Shown here: piece by piece, positions 1 to 7,472 of the stretch
How positions within the stretch are numbered: the first letter of the stretch is position 1
Layout of the letters: each line of letters opens with the position of its first letter
From: Acidobacteriota bacterium
Lineage (GTDB): Bacteria > Acidobacteriota > Terriglobia > Terriglobales > Acidobacteriaceae
Reading direction: 5' to 3'
DNA: 11,032 nt
Assembly: GCA_021811745.1 (NCBI GenBank)
Contig: JAJZNH010000491.1
Span: forward strand, 1-11,032
Notes under the pieces: model-generated
What the model was told of the DNA's origin: nothing
The model's database searches: none
Seen by the model: only the letters and a program-made list of their open reading frames with translations
Position numbers and translations under genes: made by a program

Positions 1-669
1 CTTCAGCCCGCTCCAGCCGCCGATCTTTTTCAGCCCCAGAAACACCATCGGCAGGAAGCCGGCCATCAGCAGGCAGAACTGCACCACCTGGTTATACATG
101 GTGCCAGCGAGACCGCTGAGCAAGATGTACAGCAGCACGACCGCCGCCGGCAGCGCCATGGTCGCGATCAAGCTCGCGTCGGGCCCCATGTGCAGCTTGT
201 TGAAGGCGGCGTCGAACACGTGCAGCGCCTGGATCAACCGCGCCATCGCGTAGAGCGACATTCCCGCCGCGAAGATCGTGACGGCTGCGAATAGGAGCGC
301 GTTCAGCGCGCGTGTCTTATCGTCAAAGCGCAAGCTCAGAAACTCCGGGACAGACCGCGCCTTCGAGCCGTAGTAAAGCGGCATCAGGAACAGGCTCGTA
401 AACAGCAGAGCCGGTACGGATCCTAGGCAATAAAACGGGATGCTGGCGAGGCCGTATTTGGCCCCTGCCGCGCCCATCGCGATTACCTGCTCTGATCCCA
501 GGCCCGCGCCTAGAAAGGCTAGTCCGCAGAGCCACGCCGGCATCGTGCGCCCCGCCTGCGTGAAGGCCGAACTGCTTGTCATCGAAGGCCGCAGACTGTA
601 GCCAATGCTGATCGCAAAGAAAAAATAAAGCGTGGGCATCAGCCAATCAACGGCAGTTGGGTTGGGCAC
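1..669 (-). CDS. Sodium:solute symporter (SSS/SLC5 family), N-terminal 223 residues, runs off the left edge
   Basis: Inner-membrane Na+-coupled uptake of a small solute; the substrate cannot be read from this fragment. The frame is open from a GTG at 669 to position 1 with no stop, so the C-terminal part lies outside the window. The start is fixed by AAGGAG (676-681) six nt upstream of GTG. Seen in the translation: a first hydrophobic segment (about 10-25), the segment AGLGSEQVIAMGAAGAKYGL (54-73) that matches the G-S-E region of SGLT-type symporters, several further TM helices, the family-typical loop SVPEFLSLRF (106-115), and an LSGLAGTMYNQVVQ stretch (184-197) at the usual G-G-x-x-x-x-x-T-D-x-x-Q position. 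Family members are usually 450-600 aa, so less than half is present. It has the same orientation as the sugar-permease gene upstream of it, with 181 nt between. The family call is firm; sugar versus other solute is not resolved. Confidence 0.88.
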   Translation of the reverse strand, partial: MPNPTAVDWLMPTLYFFFAISIGYSLRPSMTSSSAFTQAGRTMPAWLCGLAFLGAGLGSEQVIAMGAAGAKYGLASIPFYCLGSVPALLFTSLFLMPLYYGSKARSVPEFLSLRFDDKTRALNALLFAAVTIFAAGMSLYAMARLIQALHVFDAAFNKLHMGPDASLIATMALPAAVVLLYILLSGLAGTMYNQVVQFCLLMAGFLPMVFLGLKKIGGWSGLK

Positions 670-850
670 AAACGGCTCCTTCCAGAGTTATGCGCTCAAG
701 ATCACTCTACGCAGCGCGGTGAGGAGAAGTCCAGAAACCCGCCGCGCTGTGCATCGGCTGCGCACGCGGCGTTGCGAGCACGCCTCCGGAGAAGCCCCCG
801 GATGCGCGCGCGGCGCCGAACCTTCGAGTCCTGCGGTGATGCAGCCCGGC

Positions 851-2104
851 CTAGGTCGTCGCGGCACGCCTCGGTATGGAGCCCGACAGCCCATAGTATG
901 CCACGTATAAATAGCAGAGGATAGGCACGATGAAGGCGTGCTGAATGCCCACCTTGTCTGTCAGCGCGCCCAGCAGAAACGGAATGACTGCGCCGCCGAA
1001 GTTGCCCATGGTGATGATCCCGGAGCCTTCGCTCGTCTGCGGCCCCAGCTCCGCGATGCCCAGTGCGAAGATGGTCGGGTACATGATGGAGTTGGCGGCT
1101 CCGCATAGCACCAGAGTCCAGGCTGCCGCCGATCCGTGAGAATACATCGACACCAGCAGTAGCGCCACGCCGGCGAAACTGAGAACGGCGAGCAGTATGC
1201 GCGGCTTGATCCATCGCATGAGAACCGTGCCGACAAACCGCCCTGCGCCGATCAGCAGATAGTAGAGCAAGGCGAGAAACGCGATCGTTGCGCTGCTCGT
1301 GATGCCCTGGCTGCGAAAATAGTCGATGGCGATGGCGGCCAGCGCGATCTCCACACCCACGTAAAAAAAGATGCCCACCATTCCCAACACCGTGTGGCGG
1401 CAGTGCCAGATGCTGCGTTCCTTTCCCGCGCCGGCAGTAGGCCTGTCCTGTGACGACCGCGCAGGAATGATGGCAGGGAGATTCATGAACAGAATCGCCA
1501 CTCCCAGCAGCAGAAGTGTGCCGGCAATGACGATGTAGGGCCCCTGTACGGTCTCGGCTGTGCTCGCCTCGCTCACCGTCTTGCTGGGATTGGTGAGGAT
1601 GAAGTGAACCACCACCACCGGCGCCAGCGCCGCCCCCAGCGAGTTAAAGGCCTGCGAGAGTGTTAGCCTGGCTGGCGCGCTCGACTCCGGCCCCAGAATC
1701 GAGACATAAGGATTGGCCGAGGTCTGTAGCGCAGTGACTCCGGCGGCGAGCACAAAGATGGCCGTCATGAACAGCGGAAAGCTCACCTGACGGGCCGCGG
1801 GCACAAACAGCAGCGCGCCCGCCATCATCACGAACAGCGAAATCACCATGGTGCGCTTGTAACCGGCTCTGCCGATCAGCTTCGCGCTGGGAACCGAGAA
1901 GACCAGATAGGCGAAGAACCAGGCCACCGTCACTGCCATGGCCGACCCGTAACTGAGATGAAAGATCGACTTGACCTGCGGCATCAGGTTGCTGTTCAGG
2001 TTGGTCAGGAATCCGAAGAAGCCAAACAGTACCGTGACCGTGATGAACGGTACCAGATAGCTGGGGGTGCCCGCTGCCGCCGGTGGTGTGGATCGTGTTG
2101 TCAT
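851..2104 (-). CDS. MFS sugar permease, FucP/GluP family
   Basis: A 417-residue, 12-TM inner-membrane transporter of the fucose/glucose-galactose permease branch of MFS. The start chosen is ATG at 2104 (MTTRSTPPAAAG), with AGAGGA about 9 nt upstream. A longer frame to 2257 would add 51 polar residues not found in the family. Diagnostic stretches: GRAGYKR (78-84, MFS loop 2-3), LQTSANPYVSILGPESS (126-142), LSQAFNSLGA (149-158), and near the C-terminus SIMYPTIFALGIAELGPQTS, all closely matching E. coli FucP regions. The two acidic residues FucP uses for proton coupling (Asp46 and Glu135 in E. coli) align with Ser38 and Gln127 here; Gln at the second position is also seen in GluP-type members. 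The substrate is probably a hexose or deoxyhexose, but this is inference. It lies divergently from mtnA and upstream of the SSS symporter on the same strand. Confidence 0.9.
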   Translation of the reverse strand: MTTRSTPPAAAGTPSYLVPFITVTVLFGFFGFLTNLNSNLMPQVKSIFHLSYGSAMAVTVAWFFAYLVFSVPSAKLIGRAGYKRTMVISLFVMMAGALLFVPAARQVSFPLFMTAIFVLAAGVTALQTSANPYVSILGPESSAPARLTLSQAFNSLGAALAPVVVVHFILTNPSKTVSEASTAETVQGPYIVIAGTLLLLGVAILFMNLPAIIPARSSQDRPTAGAGKERSIWHCRHTVLGMVGIFFYVGVEIALAAIAIDYFRSQGITSSATIAFLALLYYLLIGAGRFVGTVLMRWIKPRILLAVLSFAGVALLLVSMYSHGSAAAWTLVLCGAANSIMYPTIFALGIAELGPQTSEGSGIITMGNFGGAVIPFLLGALTDKVGIQHAFIVPILCYLYVAYYGLSGSIPRRAATT

Positions 2105-2331
2105 TCGGGATTTTCCTCTGCCGCCCCTAACCAGAACCGCGTGGGCTTGCGCCGCTTGTGAGTCTCTGCCCTCCACGACCATGCCGGCAAAGACCGTGAA
2201 GTGACGAAACCGATTGGAAAGTTGCCGTAACCACTCTACGCATCCAAGCAACGCCAAGTCCAGCGGATCAAAGAAATCTTTTCAAACTCGCGCCTCCTCT
2301 GGTTTCATCCCGCGGTTTACACTGGGATTGC
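2105..2331. other. Divergent intergenic region between the MFS permease and mtnA
   Basis: This 227-nt spacer must hold the minus-strand promoter of the permease and the plus-strand promoter of mtnA. I see no convincing -35/-10 pair for either. mtnA has a weak TACACT at 2318-2323, without a matching -35 and too close to the ATG to leave room for a Shine-Dalgarno. Also present are a small inverted repeat AAAGA-aa-TCTTT (2270-2281) and the sequence CACTCTACGC (2232-2241), which also occurs upstream of the symporter gene. Confidence 0.5.
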
Positions 2332-3381
2332 ATGATTCCGACTCTTACCTGGACCCCGGAAGGCGTCCGCTTCATCGATCAGACCAAGCTCCCGCTCGAA
2401 GAGAGTTATGTGCTCGCCACAACCCACGAACAGGTGGCCGACGTCATCGTCACCATGGTTGTGCGCGGCGCGCCGGCTATCGGCGTTTCGGCGGCCTACG
2501 GCGTCGCCCTCGGCGCCAAGAACACACAGGCCAAAACCGCCGACGAATTTGCGCCGGAGTTCCAGAAAATCTGTGCCCGCCTGGCCGCCACCCGCCCCAC
2601 CGCCGTCAACCTCTTCTGGGCCATCGATCGCATGAAGACGGTCTTCGCCGGCTTGCGGGCCTCGGGCGCAACCCTGGCTCAAATCCAGGAGCAGCTTCTT
2701 GCCCATGCTCATGCCATGTACGAGGAAGACATTGCCGCCTGCAAAACCATGGGTGCCTTCGGCGGTGAACTGCTGCCCAGGGAAGGCGGAGTGCTGACCC
2801 ATTGCAACGCTGGCGCGCTCGCTACCTGTGGCTACGGAACCGCGCTGGGTGTCATCCGCGCGGCCGTCGAGCAGGGCAAGCGCATTCACGTGTACGCCGA
2901 CGAGACCCGCCCATTTTTGCAGGGTGCGCGTCTGACCGCGTGGGAACTGATGGCCGACGGTATTCCCACCACCGTCATCTGCGACAACATGGCGGCCAGC
3001 ATGATGCGCAAGGGCAAGATCCAGGCCGTTGTCGTGGGTGCTGACCGCATTGCCGCCAATGGCGATGTGGCCAACAAGATTGGCACCTACAACGTGGCCA
3101 TTCTCGCCAAGGAGCACGGCGTTCCGTTTTACGTCGCCGCTCCGTGGTCCACCATCGACCTTGCCACCCCCACCGGCGACGACATCCCCATCGAAGAGCG
3201 CCCGCAACGCGAAGTGACCCATCACGCCGGCAAGCAGCTTACTCCCACCGGCGTCGGCATTTGCAACCCAGCCTTCGATGTGACCCCGGCTCGCTACGTC
3301 ACCGCCATTGTCACGGAGCGCGGAGTTCTGCGCGCGCCCTATGCCGAATCCCTGCGCGAGCAGGAATTGGTTGCACCCTAG
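2332..3381 (+). CDS. mtnA: S-methyl-5-thioribose-1-phosphate isomerase
   Basis: Cytosolic aldose-ketose isomerase of the methionine salvage pathway. It converts 5-methylthioribose 1-phosphate to 5-methylthioribulose 1-phosphate, recycling the methylthioadenosine left by polyamine synthesis and related reactions. The 349 aa are the usual length. Seen: [13 protein letters not shown] (45-57, phosphate-binding region), THCNAG with the catalytic Cys158 (Cys160 in B. subtilis), [19 protein letters not shown] (188-206), and [17 protein letters not shown] with the catalytic Asp238 (Asp240 in B. subtilis). These distinguish it from the eIF2B-alpha/ribose-1,5-bisphosphate isomerase relatives. The start is set by the conserved N-terminus; there is no clear Shine-Dalgarno, only CTGGG, so initiation may be weak or leaderless-like. 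No other mtn gene is next to it, so the rest of the pathway must be elsewhere. The following small membrane-protein gene begins 27 nt after the stop. Confidence 0.96.
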   Translation: MIPTLTWTPEGVRFIDQTKLPLEESYVLATTHEQVADVIVTMVVRGAPAIGVSAAYGVALGAKNTQAKTADEFAPEFQKICARLAATRPTAVNLFWAIDRMKTVFAGLRASGATLAQIQEQLLAHAHAMYEEDIAACKTMGAFGGELLPREGGVLTHCNAGALATCGYGTALGVIRAAVEQGKRIHVYADETRPFLQGARLTAWELMADGIPTTVICDNMAASMMRKGKIQAVVVGADRIAANGDVANKIGTYNVAILAKEHGVPFYVAAPWSTIDLATPTGDDIPIEERPQREVTHHAGKQLTPTGVGICNPAFDVTPARYVTAIVTERGVLRAPYAESLREQELVAP

Positions 3382-3408
3382 GTCCAACGGGCTAAAGTTG
3401 TAAGAGTT

Positions 3409-3702
3409 GTGCTTCCCCGCTTCGCCATCTTTCGTCTTGGGCATAAGTCTCTGGCGCGGGGCGTAGCCTTGTCGCTAGGCTCCTTTGCCGCGGGTTTGCG
3501 CCTGGCTGGCTTTCCCTATAGCGGGAACCTCCGTGGCTCGCACTGGCAGATTCTGGTCCTTTTGGCCGCCGCATGGGGCATGGGCGAAACCGCCCGCTGC
3601 CTGCGGCGAAAGTGGAGTTTCTATCATGCCGGCGTCCTCGTCCTGCTCTATGCCGATCTGATGATCCTGGTCACAATCGTCGTCCTGCTCATTCTCCCCT
3701 GA
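3409..3702 (+). CDS. Small uncharacterised membrane protein (97 aa)
   Basis: I do not recognise this family. The likely start is GTG at 3409 with a weak AAGAG just upstream; a later start cannot be excluded. The protein has a basic N-terminus (R4, R9, H12, K13), a moderately hydrophobic stretch (about 17-37), then two clearer membrane segments (about 45-60 and 75-96) separated by the basic loop ETARCLRRKWSFYH. The positive loop predicts that this loop is cytoplasmic. It ends almost immediately after the last TM helix. High GC at third codon positions and the strong hydrophobic pattern favour a real gene. It lies 27 nt after mtnA on the same strand and is probably co-transcribed with it, but nothing in the sequence ties it to methionine salvage. 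Confidence 0.6.
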   Translation: MLPRFAIFRLGHKSLARGVALSLGSFAAGLRLAGFPYSGNLRGSHWQILVLLAAAWGMGETARCLRRKWSFYHAGVLVLLYADLMILVTIVVLLILP

Positions 3703-3838
3703 GATGCCGGGCCCGTTCGCGCCGTCCGCTCCTTCCGTGTAGCATGAACAAAACGTGCGCCGCGCCGGCGCTTTGGCGGCTGGAAATCTAGCCTCCATGT
3801 CCGCCCAGGCCGGCTCAGCCGGTGTGCGGGAGGTAGCT

Positions 3839-4246
3839 ATGCTCAAAGGCTTCCGGGACTTTATCCTGCGCGGTAACGTAGTGGATCTTGCGGTGGCTGT
3901 GATTCTCGGCGCCGCATTCAACTCTATCGTCAACTCCCTGGTCGGCGATGTGATCAATCCTCTGATTGCTGCCACGGTCGGCAAGCCGGACTTCAGTGGC
4001 GTCATCCTGCACGTGGCCGGCGGTCAGATCAAGGTTGGTAACTTCCTCAACGCCGCGGCCTCGTTCCTCATCGTCGCCGCAGTGATCTATTTCGCGATTG
4101 TCTTGCCCATGAACGCTGTGCAGGCACGGCTCAAGAAGCCCGCCGCGGCGCCTCCCGCGCCCACCACAAAACCCTGTCCCGAGTGCCTAAGTGAAATTCC
4201 GCTGGCCGCCCGCCGCTGCGCACATTGCGCCCAGCCAGTGTCCTAA
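3839..4246 (+). CDS. mscL: Large-conductance mechanosensitive channel with C-terminal zinc-ribbon motif
   Basis: Homopentameric inner-membrane channel that opens under high membrane tension and releases solutes during hypo-osmotic shock. The start is ATG 3839 with GGGAGG (3828-3833) five nt upstream. The frame is open further 5', but the extra residues do not belong to MscL. Seen: N-terminal amphipathic helix MLKGFRDFILRGNVVDLAVAV, TM1 with the pore-lining AVILGAAFNSIVNSLVGDVINPL (20-42), a periplasmic loop with GKPDFSG, and TM2 SFLIVAAVIYFAIVLPMNAV (75-94). After a Pro/Ala linker comes a tail with two CxxC knuckles, Cys113/Cys116 and Cys127/Cys130 (CPEC...CAHC), which should bind one Zn2+ in the cytoplasm. 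Zinc-ribbon tails of this kind occur in many MscL proteins. The 135 aa length is normal. It is probably monocistronic or loosely linked; the flanking gaps are 136 and 108 nt. Confidence 0.96.
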   Translation: MLKGFRDFILRGNVVDLAVAVILGAAFNSIVNSLVGDVINPLIAATVGKPDFSGVILHVAGGQIKVGNFLNAAASFLIVAAVIYFAIVLPMNAVQARLKKPAAAPPAPTTKPCPECLSEIPLAARRCAHCAQPVS

Positions 4247-4354
4247 ATCACAGCCAATGCGTCCCCCACCCGCGAATGATGTGGCATGTGCCGGCTGCCT
4301 ACCGGTTCCCAATCGCGGAAAATGGATTCGGCGCTTCTGTGTGGAGTGAAAGGA

Positions 4355-6487
4355 ATGAACGCGCGCACCTGGTTGCTCCTGTTGTTGCTTCTGACTCTCT
4401 TGGGTCCTGTGGCTGGCGGCCGCCTGCCCGCCCAATCCGCCGCCGTGCCCAACGTCCTGGGCTATTCCAACTTCACCGCCGAGTCCAAATTCGAACAGGA
4501 ATTCCTTGCCGTGCCCAAAGCCACCATGGCCGGTCAGGAGTTGAAGATCCTCACCGCCGAGCCCCATATGGCGGCAACGCCGGAAGACTTCAAAACCGCC
4601 CAGTTCGTGGCGCAGCAATTCCGCGCTGCTGGCCTCGACACGCAGATCGTCTCGTACCGGGTTCTGCTGAACTGGCCCAAGGAGGTGCGCGTCCAGGCCT
4701 ACGATCCCGCCGGCCATCTGCTCATGAGCGGCCCCACGCCCGAGTCGCTCAAGGGCGACCCCGCCGGCGATAACCCCCGCGTGGTCATGCCCTTTAACGG
4801 CTCCTCGGGCTCGGGCGATGTCACCGGCCCTGTGGTCTACGGTAACTATTGCCGGGTCCAGGACCTTGACCGCCTTGCGGCCCTGCACATCGGCCTTCAC
4901 GGCAAAATTCTTATCTGCCGCTACGGCGCCAACTTCCGCGGCGTCAAGGTCTATCTGGCTCAGCAACGCGGCGCAGCCGGAGTGTTGATCTACTCTGACC
5001 CCTGGGACGACGGCTACTTCAGGGGGGATCCCTGGCCCCGGGGCCCTTGGCGGCCGGCCACCGCTGTACAGCGCGGCTCCGTGCAGTTCCTCTTCAAGTA
5101 TCCCGGTGACCCGGAAACTCCCGGCGTCGCCTCTACGCTCGACCTCCCTGACTCGGCTCGCGTTTCTCCGTTCGGCGGCCAGCCTCACATCATCTCCATT
5201 CCGCTCAGCTATCACGATGCTGCACCCATCCTCCGAGCCCTCAAGGGTCCGGGTGCGCCTCCCGGATGGCAGGGCGCCCTGCCTTTCCCCTATCACCTGG
5301 GACCGGGCGGCGTCACGGTGCACTTGGTCTCCCGCCAGGACTACCAGCGCCGCATCATCTGGGACGTGATCGGCAAGGTCCAGGGGACCGAGTATCCCAA
5401 CGAGTGGGTTATCGCCGGCAATCACCGTGACGCCTGGGTCTACGGCGCCGTCGATCCCTCCAGCGGCACCGCCGCCATGCTGGAGGCCGTCCGCGGCTTG
5501 GGCGTCTTGATGCGCCACGGCTGGCGGCCCAAGCGCACCATCCTCTTCTGCAGTTGGGATGCTGAAGAGGAGGGCCTTATCGGCTCAACCGAATGGGTCG
5601 AGCAGAACGCACAGGCCCTGCAGAGCGCCGTCGCTTACTTCAATGTCGATGTCGGCGTTGCTGGCTCCGATTTCACCGCCTCTGCCGTCCCTTCGCTCAT
5701 GGAGTTCGTCCGCTCCGTTACGCGCTCTGTGCCCAGCCCTCTCGGCGGTACCGTTTTCCAGCAGTGGAAGCTCAGACAGTCAACCAGCGGTGGCAACGCC
5801 CCATCCGGTGCCGCTCTTGCCGCCGCTCAGGTCCACCTTGGCAGCCTCGGCTCCGGTTCTGACTACACTCCCTTTCTTCAACATGCGGGTGTGCCCTCTA
5901 CCGACATTGGCTCCGAGGGCCCCTACGGCGTCTACCACTCGGCCTTCGACGATTTTGCCTGGTACACCGCAAATGCCGATCCTCACTTCCTTTATCTTCA
6001 GGAGATGGCTCGGGTCTTCGGTCTGGAAGCGCTTCGGATGGCCGATGCCGACCTGCTCCCCTATGACTATGTCACCTATGCGCACGACATCTCTGGCTAT
6101 CTGGAAGCTGCCCAGCGCAGGGCTCAGGACGCCCACCTCGGCGGGCTTGACTTTGCTCCCAGTCTGGCCGCTGCTGCTCGCATGGCCGCCGCTGCGCAAA
6201 GGGCTTATAGCCTCCAGATAGCCCCCAAAGGCGACTTGGCCGAACTGAATCAGACTCTCCGCCAAACCGAAGCTGCGTTCATCTCCCCGGTCGGCCTCCC
6301 CGGCCGTCCCTGGTACCGGCACGTTATCTATGCCCCCGGCGAGACCACCGGCTACGCCGCCGTGGTCATTCCCGGCGTCAACGAAGCCATCGGCGCCGGC
6401 GACTCCCGCCTCGCCGCCCAACAGTTGACCATCCTTACCCAGGCACTCGACCGCGCCGCGCAAACGCTCGACTCTCTGCCCAGGTAA
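4355..6487 (+). CDS. Secreted M28 zinc exopeptidase, PSMA / glutamate carboxypeptidase II-like
   Basis: Exported di-zinc aminopeptidase/carboxypeptidase of the M28B (GCPII/PSMA, transferrin-receptor-like) group, probably trimming extracellular or periplasmic peptides. The start chosen is ATG 4355: GGAG lies 8 nt upstream, and it places a signal peptide (MNARTW, then a Leu-rich core, then PVAGG/AQS, about residues 1-28) at the N-terminus. An upstream in-frame ATG (4286) would bury it. Domains in the 710 aa: N-terminal part; PA-type apical insert (about 120-330, GKILICRYGANFRGVKVYLA); peptidase core; TFR-like dimerisation domain (about 590-705, SPVGLPGRPWYRHVIYAP). Zinc ligands and base align with GCPII: His357, Asp367, Glu404 (base), Glu405, Asp432, His528. 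The glutarate sensor is altered: the GCPII Lys699 position is Gly (666) while Tyr700 is kept (Tyr667). GCPII Asn519 is Ser502, and the Arg534/536 patch is missing. A strict C-terminal Glu preference is therefore unlikely. Confidence 0.93.
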   Translation: MNARTWLLLLLLLTLLGPVAGGRLPAQSAAVPNVLGYSNFTAESKFEQEFLAVPKATMAGQELKILTAEPHMAATPEDFKTAQFVAQQFRAAGLDTQIVSYRVLLNWPKEVRVQAYDPAGHLLMSGPTPESLKGDPAGDNPRVVMPFNGSSGSGDVTGPVVYGNYCRVQDLDRLAALHIGLHGKILICRYGANFRGVKVYLAQQRGAAGVLIYSDPWDDGYFRGDPWPRGPWRPATAVQRGSVQFLFKYPGDPETPGVASTLDLPDSARVSPFGGQPHIISIPLSYHDAAPILRALKGPGAPPGWQGALPFPYHLGPGGVTVHLVSRQDYQRRIIWDVIGKVQGTEYPNEWVIAGNHRDAWVYGAVDPSSGTAAMLEAVRGLGVLMRHGWRPKRTILFCSWDAEEEGLIGSTEWVEQNAQALQSAVAYFNVDVGVAGSDFTASAVPSLMEFVRSVTRSVPSPLGGTVFQQWKLRQSTSGGNAPSGAALAAAQVHLGSLGSGSDYTPFLQHAGVPSTDIGSEGPYGVYHSAFDDFAWYTANADPHFLYLQEMARVFGLEALRMADADLLPYDYVTYAHDISGYLEAAQRRAQDAHLGGLDFAPSLAAAARMAAAAQRAYSLQIAPKGDLAELNQTLRQTEAAFISPVGLPGRPWYRHVIYAPGETTGYAAVVIPGVNEAIGAGDSRLAAQQLTILTQALDRAAQTLDSLPR

Positions 6488-6570
6488 GATTACGCACGCG
6501 CCGGGTGTCGGCTGGAGTCAGCTGCGGAGACCTCCTCTGCGGCCAATCGCGGTCGATCCGTCCCCGTCCC

Positions 6571-6598
6571 AAGGAGGATGATGAGCCCATCGCTCCTT
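6571..6598 (+). other. Hairpin that would bury an AAGGAGG Shine-Dalgarno-like sequence
   Basis: AAGGAG (6571-6576) pairs with CTCCTT (6593-6598) and GATG (6577-6580) pairs with CATC (6588-6591). This gives a 10-bp stem with one bulged G (6592) and a 7-nt loop. The sequestered AAGGAGG abuts ATGATG, which would only open an 11-residue frame, with spacing too short for normal initiation. There is no U-tract, so it is not an intrinsic terminator. It may be incidental. Confidence 0.25.
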
Positions 6599-6757
6599 CC
6601 GCCCTCAGCCTGATCGTGGATTCCTCATCGGCACCTTATGGGCAAGACGAGAGCGATGTTTCCGAAGTTTCCCCATTGGGTACCTTCGTTCTGTTTCGCT
6701 CATTCCATTTTCGCGGTAAGATGCGGCAAACACGGAGACGCTCGATGCGTTTCTGGC

Positions 6758-6771
6758 AGGAGCCCCCCCCC
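6758..6771 (+). promoter_or_regulatory. Ribosome binding site with a nine-C homopolymer spacer
   Basis: AGGAG (6758-6762) is followed by nine C residues (6763-6771) and then the ATG of the first mini-protein. The spacing is within the usable range. A mononucleotide run of this length is prone to slippage, and any length change would alter the SD-to-start distance without touching the coding frame. Confidence 0.55.
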
Positions 6772-6873
6772 ATGTTCGATTTCCTGCTCGGCTTGATCTT
6801 TGTCCTCATGGTCCTCGGCCCAGCGATTCTCGCGACTATTCAAAGATCCCACTCACAAGACCGGAAGAACTGA
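6772..6873 (+). CDS. 33-residue single-TM mini-protein, paralog 1
   Basis: A tiny membrane protein of unknown function. The start ATG 6772 has AGGAG nine nt upstream. The protein is one hydrophobic helix (FLLGLIFVLMVLGPAILATI, about 4-23) with a conserved mid-helix Pro17, followed by a polar basic tail (QRSHSQDRKN). By the positive-inside rule the C-terminus would be cytoplasmic. It aligns without gaps to the protein at 7671-7772: the same 33-aa length and 17 identities, including F4, L5, G7, L8, F10, V11, M13, L15, PAILA (17-21), S26, S28 and D30. This conservation across two divergent DNA copies is the main evidence that both are real genes. Size and topology recall accessory subunits such as KdpF or CydX, but I see no sequence match to either and assign no function. 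Confidence 0.7.
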   Translation: MFDFLLGLIFVLMVLGPAILATIQRSHSQDRKN

Positions 6874-7308
6874 TGCTCCTCCACATTGATCACCGCAAAG
6901 TGCTCAGACGTCGAGTTGGTTGCTGGATGCGTCCACGCGCGGGCCACAAATCCCGAGCCGTCCCCCAGTCAACCTGACCGATCCGGGCTTCATCTTTGTC
7001 GCTCTGCGCTGGACCACCAGGCGTGGCAGGTGATCTCTCGCCCTCCGCTATGCTTGCTTGTGCGCCCGATGTGCCTGCTCTCCCGTTCCATCTTGTGGGA
7101 CGTTGGCCGAGTGGTTTTGCCAATCTTCCCCGCCGCTGGAAAGCTCCGCTTCCGTTCCCCTCCGGTCGTTGCAGAGTGGTGATGTACGATTTGTTGGCGA
7201 TGAACTATCAAGACTGGTTACGCGCATGCCAATCCGATATTTGGCCCCATGGCATCGTGCACCTGCCTGCTGGCACCGCGCCCGCCTCGTTTCATAGGCG
7301 GTATGAGT

Positions 7309-7385
7309 AGCCGGCCTTCCCGGCTCTTGGGGCCGCGTTTTCGGCCGCAAGAGACGATAATTCCCTGGCGGGCTGCCCGGACAGG
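7309..7385 (+). other. Three consecutive hairpins, possible structured RNA
   Basis: Hairpin 1: AGCCGG (7309-7314), loop of 5, CCGGCT (7320-7325). Hairpin 2: CTCTTG (7324-7329) with CAAGAG (7348-7353), one G-G mismatch, then GGCCG (7331-7335) with CGGCC (7342-7346) and a 6-nt loop. Hairpin 3: CCTG (7364-7367) with CAGG (7382-7385), then CGGG (7369-7372) with CCCG (7376-7379) and a 3-nt loop. Hairpins 1 and 2 share two bases. No U-tract follows, so a simple intrinsic terminator is not supported. I know no RNA family that this matches. Confidence 0.3.
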
Positions 7386-7472
7386 CGAGCATCTCTGCGT
7401 TTTCTCTCTCCCGCCGCGCGAAGGGCGCCTCCTGACCTCGTCGATGCCCGCTCGTGACCTGCACACTGCGCA

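Larger units (their letters stand above)
6488..6771. other. Intergenic region before the first mini-protein
   Basis: A stretch of 284 nt with no convincing gene. The frame of the downstream mini-protein is open back to 6505. I do not take the upstream part as coding, because the paralog has an in-frame TAG directly before its ATG and the upstream residues show no domain or membrane pattern. It contains a Shine-Dalgarno-like AAGGAGG (6571-6577) inside a hairpin (listed separately) and a C-rich tract just before the mini-protein start. No clear terminator follows the peptidase gene. Confidence 0.45.

Noticed and set aside
323..646. 107-codon minus-strand frame inside the symporter gene
   Set aside because: It is in another frame than the symporter, whose translation from GTG 669 shows unmistakable SSS motifs.
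2317..3444. 375-codon open frame on the minus strand
   Set aside because: It lies antisense to mtnA, which has complete family motifs. The product is a Gly/His-rich sequence typical of the mirror frame of GC-rich genes.
3810..3822. CCGGC-TCA-GCCGG hairpin before mscL
   Set aside because: Only 5 bp with a 3-nt loop and no U-tract; too common in GC-rich DNA to call a terminator.
4187..5518. 443-codon open frame on the minus strand
   Set aside because: Antisense to the M28 peptidase gene. It shows no domain or ribosome binding site; open only because of high GC at third codon positions.
6505..6771. N-terminal extension of mini-protein 1 to 122 aa
   Set aside because: The paralog is 33 aa with a stop just before its ATG, the short form has its own AGGAG, and the extension shows no recognisable pattern.
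7103..7185. tRNA-Ser-like sequence (GGCCGAGTGGTTTTGCC followed by CTGGAAA)
   Set aside because: The D-arm and anticodon-loop words resemble tRNA-Ser, but the anticodon stem does not pair, no GGTTCGAATCC-type T-arm follows and no acceptor stem can be formed.
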